From assembly GCA_023419875.1 (NCBI GenBank), contig JAEZXM010000313.1, positions 1-9,782 on the forward strand: 9,782 nucleotides of DNA. The letters are read 5' to 3'. Below, piece after piece: positions 5,823-9,782 of the stretch (positions are counted from its first letter, which is position 1; each line of letters opens with the position of its first letter). This DNA is from Pseudomonadota bacterium (lineage in GTDB: Bacteria > Myxococcota > Myxococcia > Myxococcales > Anaeromyxobacteraceae). The notes under the pieces are model-generated. The model worked only from the letters and a program-made list of their open reading frames with translations, was not told where the DNA came from and searched no databases. The position numbers and the translations under genes are program-made.

Positions 5823-7067
5823 ATGAGCGCTCTCGCACCTCCGGTCCGTTTCTCCCCCTCCAGCCCCTTCCACCAGCACCTCAAGCGAGCGATCGACGAG
5901 CATTTCCGCCACGCCGGGCGGTCACGCCAGGGAGGCTGGCGCATGATCGCCAAGGCGGTGGTCCTCTTCTTCTGGCTCGCCGGGTCGTGGTCCGCGCTCA
6001 TGTTCGCGGATCCGGGACCTTTCGGTGTGGTGCTCCTCACGATCTCGGTCGGGCTTGCGATGGCCGGCATCGGCTTCGGGGTGATGCACGACGCCAATCA
6101 CGGGAGCTTCTCGGCGAGGGCCGGCGTCAACCGCCTCGTGGGGCACACGATGGAGCTCCTCGGCGGCAGCTCGCATCTGTGGCGGCAGCAGCACAACGTC
6201 CTCCACCACGGCTTCACCAACGTGGCGGGTGCGGACGCGGACATCGAGCCGGGGCCCCTCCTCCGCTTCGCGCCGTGGCAGCCCTGGCGCCCGCACCACC
6301 GCTTCCAGCACGTCTACGTCTGGGCGCTCTACGCCGTCTTTCCGCTCCGCTGGTTCCTGTGGGACGACTTCCGCGAGCTCGCCACGGGCCGCATCGGCGG
6401 CCGGAGCTTCCCGCCGGCGCGCGGCCGTACGCTGGCGGTGGCGCTCGCGGGGAAGTGCGTCTTCTACCTCTGGGCGGTGATCCTGCCGGTCCTCTTCCAT
6501 CCGACCTGGTGGCTGGTCGCGATCTGGCTGCTCGCCGCCCTGACCCTCGGCACCGTGCTCGCCTCGGTGTTCCAGCTCGCCCACTGCGTGGGCGAGGCCC
6601 GCTTTCACGAGCTGCCCGAGGGCGCACGGATGTCCACCGACTGGGCGGAGCACCAGGTGACCACGACCGTGGACTTCGCCCGCGGGAACCGGCTGCTCGC
6701 CTGGTACGTGGGTGGCCTCAACTTCCAGATCGAGCACCACCTCTTCCCGCGGGTGTCCCACCTTCACTACCCGGCACTGGCGCCGATCGTGGAGGCGGTC
6801 TGCCGGGCGCACGGCGTCCGCTACCACTCGGAGCCCACCCTGCGCTCCGCGGTCGGCGCCAACATGCGCTGGCTCCGCGAGATGGGGCGCCCGCCCGCGG
6901 CAGCGCCGGAACGGTCCCGCCCGGGTGGTCAGCGCGAGAACGAGTCGTCGAACGCGACCTCGGACGGGGCGAAGTCCGTCTTGCGCACGAAGGCGAGCGC
7001 CTCCTGGGCGCCGTACTCGCGCTCCATGCCCGAGTCCTCCCACTCCACCGAGAGCGGGCCCGTGTAG
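5823..7067 (+). CDS. Membrane fatty acid desaturase (acyl-CoA/lipid type), with unusual C-terminal tail
   Basis: 414 residues as an open frame. The three histidine boxes of integral-membrane, di-iron acyl desaturases are present: HDANH (89-93), HNVLHH (124-129) and QIEHH (302-306). The Gln in the third box is typical of the linoleoyl-CoA / delta-6 type branch, but no cytochrome b5 domain is fused. Further family landmarks are QLAHCVGEARF (251-261) and WAEHQVTTTVDFA (274-286). Hydrophobic segments lie at about 42-61, 66-86, 162-180, 205-225 and 229-250. It would insert a cis double bond into membrane acyl chains, using electrons from an external donor. The family core ends near residue 357. 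From residue 369 on, 46 residues are encoded antisense to the 3' end of the convergent isomerase gene and look non-conserved, so the functional protein may end at about 360. The ribosome binding site is not evident. No link to the sugar genes is apparent. Confidence 0.9.
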   Translation: MSALAPPVRFSPSSPFHQHLKRAIDEHFRHAGRSRQGGWRMIAKAVVLFFWLAGSWSALMFADPGPFGVVLLTISVGLAMAGIGFGVMHDANHGSFSARAGVNRLVGHTMELLGGSSHLWRQQHNVLHHGFTNVAGADADIEPGPLLRFAPWQPWRPHHRFQHVYVWALYAVFPLRWFLWDDFRELATGRIGGRSFPPARGRTLAVALAGKCVFYLWAVILPVLFHPTWWLVAIWLLAALTLGTVLASVFQLAHCVGEARFHELPEGARMSTDWAEHQVTTTVDFARGNRLLAWYVGGLNFQIEHHLFPRVSHLHYPALAPIVEAVCRAHGVRYHSEPTLRSAVGANMRWLREMGRPPAAAPERSRPGGQRENESSNATSDGAKSVLRTKASASWAPYSRSMPESSHSTESGPV

Positions 7068-7918
7068 CGGGCGGCGTTCAGCTCGCGGATGATCGCGTCG
7101 AAGTCGATGTCGCCGTGCCCGAGCGAGCGGAAGTTCCAGCCGCGGCGGAGGTCGCCCCAGGGCAGGTGCGAGCCGAAGATGCCGGACCGTCCGTCGAGCG
7201 TGAGGGCGCAGTCCTTCATGTGCACGTGGAAGATCCGGTCGCCGAAGTCGCGGACGAAGAGGTGCGGCTTCATCCCCTGCCAGTGGAGGTGGCTGGGGTC
7301 GAAGTTGAAGCCGAGCGTCGGCCTGCCGCGGAAGGCCTCGAGCAGGCGGCGCGTGGTGTGGTGGTCGTAGGCGATCTCGGTGGGGTGGACCTCGAGGGCG
7401 AACTTCACCCCGCAGCGGTCGAACTCGTCCAGGATCGGGCTCCAGAGCTCGACGATGCGCGCGAACGCGTCGTCGATCATCTTCTCGGTGGTCGGAGGGA
7501 ACGAGTACCAGGCGTGCCAGATCGGCGATCCCATGAAGCCGGTCACCACCTTGCAGCCCATGTTCTTCGCCGCCTGCGCGGCCCACTTCATCTCCTGGAT
7601 GCCCCAGGCCCGGATCTTCTCGGGCTGCCCCCGGCACTCGGGTGGCACGAAGGCGTCGAGGCGCGCGTCGGGCGGGTCGCCCACGCACTGGCCGGCGAGG
7701 TGCGCGCCGAGCGCCCAGGTCTGGAGGCGATTCGCGGAGAGCGTGCGCTTCAGGCCCTCGACGTACGCCGGCTCGCTCGCGCCCCGACGGGCGTCCATGT
7801 GGGAGCCCCAGCAGGCGATCTCCGCCCCGTCGTAGCCCCAGGCGCCGAGCTTCTGGCACATCGTCTCGAAGGAGAGGTCCGCCCACTGCGCGGTGAAGAG
7901 GGTGACGGGTCGGGCCAT
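6929..7918 (-). CDS. Sugar phosphate isomerase/epimerase, TIM barrel (COG1082, IolE-like)
   Basis: 329 residues of the xylose-isomerase-like TIM-barrel (AP_endonuc_2) superfamily. Expected divalent-metal ligands are visible at strand ends: Glu176 in FALEVHP, Asp207 and His210 in FNFDPSH, His231/His233 in FHVHMKD, and Glu292 in SVEWED. FRSLGHGDIDFDAIIREL (263-280) is typical of the COG1082 branch that is often found beside Gfo/Idh/MocA dehydrogenases. Enzymes of this group isomerise, epimerise or dehydrate sugars and inositols, and some act on 3-keto sugars made by MocA-type dehydrogenases. The exact reaction is not determined. Start ATG 7918 has a strong GAGGAGGAG at 7924-7932. The gene is divergent from the DTE-family epimerase, and its last 139 bases overlap the desaturase reading frame on the other strand; conservation (VEWED and following) indicates that this strand is the truly coding one there. 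Confidence 0.9.
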   Translation of the reverse strand: MARPVTLFTAQWADLSFETMCQKLGAWGYDGAEIACWGSHMDARRGASEPAYVEGLKRTLSANRLQTWALGAHLAGQCVGDPPDARLDAFVPPECRGQPEKIRAWGIQEMKWAAQAAKNMGCKVVTGFMGSPIWHAWYSFPPTTEKMIDDAFARIVELWSPILDEFDRCGVKFALEVHPTEIAYDHHTTRRLLEAFRGRPTLGFNFDPSHLHWQGMKPHLFVRDFGDRIFHVHMKDCALTLDGRSGIFGSHLPWGDLRRGWNFRSLGHGDIDFDAIIRELNAARYTGPLSVEWEDSGMEREYGAQEALAFVRKTDFAPSEVAFDDSFSR

Positions 7919-7941
7919 GGGAGCTCCTCCTCGGCGGGCGG

Positions 7942-7964
7942 GGGGCCGGGCGGCGGCCGGCCCC
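7942..7964 (-). promoter_or_regulatory. GC-rich 5'-leader hairpin before the IolE-like isomerase
   Basis: GGGGCCGG (7942-7949) and CCGGCCCC (7957-7964) are exact reverse complements with a 7-base loop. On the minus-strand transcript this stem lies about 10 bases upstream of the ribosome binding site and just downstream of the candidate -10 box, so it would sit at or near the 5' end of the mRNA. Such stems can stabilise a transcript; the role here is inferred, and GC-rich DNA yields such stems by chance. Confidence 0.4.
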
Positions 7965-7976
7965 GAGTTTGTTGCC

Positions 7977-8006
7977 GATATGGGCCAAAACCCCGGCCCA
8001 GGTCAA
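7977..8006 (-). promoter_or_regulatory. Candidate sigma-70 promoter for the IolE-like isomerase
   Basis: On the minus strand TTGACC (8006-8001; five of six consensus bases) is followed after 18 bases by CATATC (7982-7977; three of six). Initiation would fall near 7970, leaving a leader of about 50 bases. The -10 box is weak, as is common in GC-rich genomes. Confidence 0.33.
7981..8000. promoter_or_regulatory. Dyad TGGGCC-N8-GGCCCA inside the promoter spacer
   Basis: TGGGCC (7981-7986) and GGCCCA (7995-8000) form a perfect inverted repeat with an 8-base A/C-rich centre. It fills the space between the candidate -35 and -10 boxes, where a bound repressor would block RNA polymerase. No regulator gene is in the window, so the operator role is a guess. 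Confidence 0.33.
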
Positions 8007-8101
8007 GAGACCCGGCCCGGCTTGTGTTCTCCGCATTATGCTGCGACCATCAACAAAGTGCCCACCCGGCGGACCCCCGGGGCGGACCCAGGAGGACGGC
8101 G

Positions 8102-8992
8102 ATGGACAAGCTCGGGATTCACGCCTTCGTGTGGACGGGGAGCTCGCTGGAGAAGGACCTGGAGGCGGCCACCCTGCGGGCCAAGGAGTGCGGCTACTCG
8201 CTCATCGAGTTCCCCCGGCTCGACCCCCGCAAGTTCAGCGTCGCGTCGTTCGCGAAGCGCCTCCGCGAGCTCGAGATGAAGGTCGCGGTCACGATGGGCC
8301 TCTCGCCAGATGCCGACGTCTCCAGCGAGGACCCGGCGGTGGTGAAGCGCGGCGAGGCGGCGCTGGACGAGGCGGTGGCGGTGACCCGCGACCTGGGCGG
8401 CACGAAGCTCGGCGGGATCATCTACTCCGCCCACGCCAAGTACCGCTCCATGCCCACGCGCAAGGGCTGGGAGAACAGCGCCGGCGTGCTCGGGCGCGTG
8501 GCGGAGCGGGCGAAGACGGCCGGCGTCGCGCTGGAGCTGGAGCTCGTGAACCGGTTCGAGACCAACCTCCTCAACACCACCGCCCAGGGGCTGGCGTTCA
8601 TCCGCGACACCGGCTCGGACAACGTCTTCCTCCACCTCGACACGTTCCACATGAACATCGAGGAGGCCGACCCGGCCATGGCGATCCAGATGGCGGGGAA
8701 GAAGCTCGGCTACTTCCACGTCGGGGAGAGCAACCGCGGCTACCTCGGCTCGGGCACGAACGACTTCGCCGCCATCTTCGACGCGCTGGTGGCGATCGGC
8801 TACGACGACTACGTCACCTTCGAGTCCTTCTCCTCGGAGGTCGTGGACAGGGATCTCTCGATCACCTGCGCAATCTGGCGAAACCCCTGGGGCGACGGCG
8901 ACAACGTGAAGCTCGCCAAGCACGCGCGCGGTTTCATCGAGGCGAAGCTCGCCGAGGCGCGCCGGAAGGCGCGGGCGGCGGCGGCGGTCTGA
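8102..8992 (+). CDS. D-tagatose/D-psicose 3-epimerase (DTE) family TIM-barrel epimerase
   Basis: 296 residues, the usual length for ketose 3-epimerases. The hallmark ELVNRFETN (147-155) is present. The metal ligands and active-site residues fall at Glu147, Asp180, His206 and Glu241, with exactly the spacing (33, 26, 35) I recall for Glu150, Asp183, His209 and Glu244 of Clostridium cellulolyticum D-psicose 3-epimerase. Glu153, His183 and Arg212 also match substrate-contact positions there. The expected reaction is reversible C3 epimerisation of a free ketose (D-fructose/D-allulose, D-tagatose/D-sorbose) or a related keto sugar, with Mn2+ or Co2+. Substrate preference cannot be read from the sequence. 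The start is clear: AGGAGG (8090-8095) lies 6 bases before the ATG. The C-terminus ends in an Ala/Arg-rich tail. It is divergent from the IolE-like isomerase and convergent with the GatZ/KbaZ gene, which also belongs to ketose metabolism. Confidence 0.92.
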   Translation: MDKLGIHAFVWTGSSLEKDLEAATLRAKECGYSLIEFPRLDPRKFSVASFAKRLRELEMKVAVTMGLSPDADVSSEDPAVVKRGEAALDEAVAVTRDLGGTKLGGIIYSAHAKYRSMPTRKGWENSAGVLGRVAERAKTAGVALELELVNRFETNLLNTTAQGLAFIRDTGSDNVFLHLDTFHMNIEEADPAMAIQMAGKKLGYFHVGESNRGYLGSGTNDFAAIFDALVAIGYDDYVTFESFSSEVVDRDLSITCAIWRNPWGDGDNVKLAKHARGFIEAKLAEARRKARAAAAV

Positions 8993-8999
8993 CCGCAAC

Positions 9000-9084
9000 G
9001 CTCGCCGGACGTGATCCCGTCACCGCTCGTGGTTCCCCTGAGCCTGTCGAAGGGTCACCACGAGCGGGTACGCTCACGGCGAGC
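9000..9084. repeat. Nested inverted repeat with a dispersed-type motif between convergent genes
   Basis: Outer arms GCTCGCCG (9000-9007) and CGGCGAGC (9077-9084) are an exact 8-bp inverted repeat. Inside lie perfect 11-bp arms CCGCTCGTGGT (9023-9033) and ACCACGAGCGG (9057-9067), and within these CCCT (9036-9039) pairs with AGGG (9051-9054). The core CCCTGAGCCTGTCGAAGGG (9036-9054) is a sequence I recall as a dispersed extragenic element in many GC-rich genomes. The element fills the gap between the stop codons of the DTE-family and GatZ/KbaZ genes and overlaps the last codons of the latter. It could act as a two-way transcription end, though no T-run is present. Confidence 0.7.
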
Positions 9085-9782
9085 TGCACGCCGCCCGATA
9101 CCGCCGCAGCACCTGCTGCACGGCGGTCACGACGAAGTCGCGCGGCGCGGACGCCGAGGGTGCGCCTTCTTCGACGATGCCCCCGAGGTACTGCCGCACG
9201 AGCGGAGCGGGAATCGTGCGTCCCTCGAGCTGCTCGAGGAGCCGCTCCACCGCCGCGGCGACCTCGGGGTCCGGCCAGTAGTAGCGGATCCGGTCGCTGT
9301 AGCCGAAGTGCCGGAGCACGCGCTCTTCGTCCGGCGTCCCCTCGGCGTACCCGCGCCAGTGCTCGGGCCGCGCGAGCATGATGCGCTCGAGGACGATGCG
9401 GAGCGTGTCCGCCTCCGGCGTGCCGAGGAGGGCCGCCGCGATGGCGTCCAGGCCGTAGAGCGCCTCGCGCAAGGTGAACGTGAGCTCGGGCCCGACCTTC
9501 AGGAAGACGAAGCCGTCCCGGACCAGGGCCGCGAGCGCTGCGCCGGGCTGGTAGTCGGTCGAGTGCGCCTCGAAGGCGATCCCCGGGAACCGCTCCAGCA
9601 CCGGGGCCAGGGCCCGGCCGCCCGCGCCGTCGTACGCCACCACCTCGGCGTTTCCGAACTCGACGCCCGGCTGGACGACGAGGGCGGCGACGCGTCCGAA
9701 CGCGGCACCGAGCCCACGCGCGAGGAACGCCTCGCGGTGGCGCTCGACGGTGGCGGCCGCCGCCTCGGGCGCGGTCGGGATC
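9074..9782 (-). CDS. gatZ: GatZ/KbaZ-type tagatose-bisphosphate aldolase non-catalytic subunit, 5' part missing
   Basis: The minus-strand frame is open from the right edge to a TGA at 9074-9076: 235 residues, the C-terminal part of a protein that is normally about 420-430 long. Family motifs in order (numbered from the first visible residue): VERHREAF (12-19), VQPGVEFG (36-43), FEAHSTDYQ (70-78), FLKVGPELTFTLREALY (93-109) and GYSDRIRYYWPDP (160-172). The end, VLRRYRAACSSP, matches the family. GatZ/KbaZ is the partner that stabilises the class II aldolase GatY/KbaY, which splits tagatose 1,6-bisphosphate in galactitol, N-acetylgalactosamine and tagatose breakdown. Solo members of the family (PF08013) may have epimerase-type activity instead; I cannot decide, because the region upstream of this gene is outside the window. 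No gatY/kbaY is seen. The last codons lie in the outer arm of the inverted repeat. Confidence 0.9.
   Translation of the reverse strand, partial: IPTAPEAAAATVERHREAFLARGLGAAFGRVAALVVQPGVEFGNAEVVAYDGAGGRALAPVLERFPGIAFEAHSTDYQPGAALAALVRDGFVFLKVGPELTFTLREALYGLDAIAAALLGTPEADTLRIVLERIMLARPEHWRGYAEGTPDEERVLRHFGYSDRIRYYWPDPEVAAAVERLLEQLEGRTIPAPLVRQYLGGIVEEGAPSASAPRDFVVTAVQQVLRRYRAACSSP

Noticed and set aside
5922..8036. 704-codon minus-strand frame across the desaturase and isomerase
   Set aside because: Arg/Pro-rich shadow frame; the His-box desaturase and the metal-site isomerase explain this stretch in other frames.
8022..8050. Possible plus-strand promoter for the DTE-family gene (TTGTGT and TATGCT-like boxes)
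   Set aside because: The spacing between the boxes is only 9 bases, and no other pair fits; I could not support a promoter call.
8068..8090. Short direct repeat GCGGACCC around CCCCCGGGG before the DTE-family gene
   Set aside because: Too short and too GC-rich to separate from chance in this composition.
5807..8101. 1061-codon plus-strand frame that runs into the DTE-family epimerase
   Set aside because: Only the part from ATG 8102 has protein-like composition and family motifs; the rest is a shadow of the desaturase and the IolE-like isomerase.

Overview
The window is very GC-rich DNA (I estimate about 70%; not counted), densely packed with genes on both strands. It looks like the chromosome of a high-GC Gram-negative bacterium: there is a periplasmic sugar-binding protein without a lipobox, a DUF4412-type exported protein and a membrane fatty acid desaturase. 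Candidates would be Methylomirabilota/Rokubacteria-like, Myxococcota or other 'deltaproteobacterial' soil lineages, but the sequence holds no phylogenetic marker that settles this. I see no rRNA, tRNA, CRISPR array, insertion sequence or phage gene.

Layout, left to right. (1) Positions 1-636, minus: a nearly complete small exported DUF4412-type protein, cut by the window edge. (2) A 97-bp divergent gap with a perfect 8-bp inverted repeat, then a Gfo/Idh/MocA NAD(P)-dependent sugar dehydrogenase (734-1777, plus). (3) A minus-strand CUT2-type sugar ABC transporter in transcription order binding protein (4717-3641), single-domain ATPase (3557-2817), permease (2801-1779). It meets the dehydrogenase tail to tail with one base between the stop codons. 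A perfect 10-bp hairpin lies between the binding protein and the ATPase. (4) Two genes without an obvious sugar role: a GNAT acetyltransferase fused to a YoaP/thioredoxin-like domain (5694-4879, minus), and divergently a membrane acyl desaturase (5823-7067, plus). (5) A divergent pair of TIM-barrel sugar isomerase/epimerase genes (7918-6929 minus; 8102-8992 plus) sharing a 183-bp control region with a hairpin, a promoter candidate and a dyad. (6) A nested inverted repeat containing a motif I recall as dispersed in many genomes, then the 3' part of a GatZ/KbaZ-type protein (tagatose-bisphosphate aldolase non-catalytic subunit family), minus, running off the right edge.

Together the transporter, dehydrogenase, DTE-family ketose 3-epimerase, IolE-like isomerase and GatZ/KbaZ protein suggest uptake and breakdown of a monosaccharide, rare ketose or polyol. 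The substrate cannot be read from the sequence. No sugar kinase, catalytic GatY/KbaY aldolase or regulator gene is in the window. The parts are known families. The less ordinary observations are the 139-bp antisense overlap between desaturase and isomerase, the paired hairpin and dyad structures in control regions, and the six-cysteine binding protein with a low-complexity insertion.
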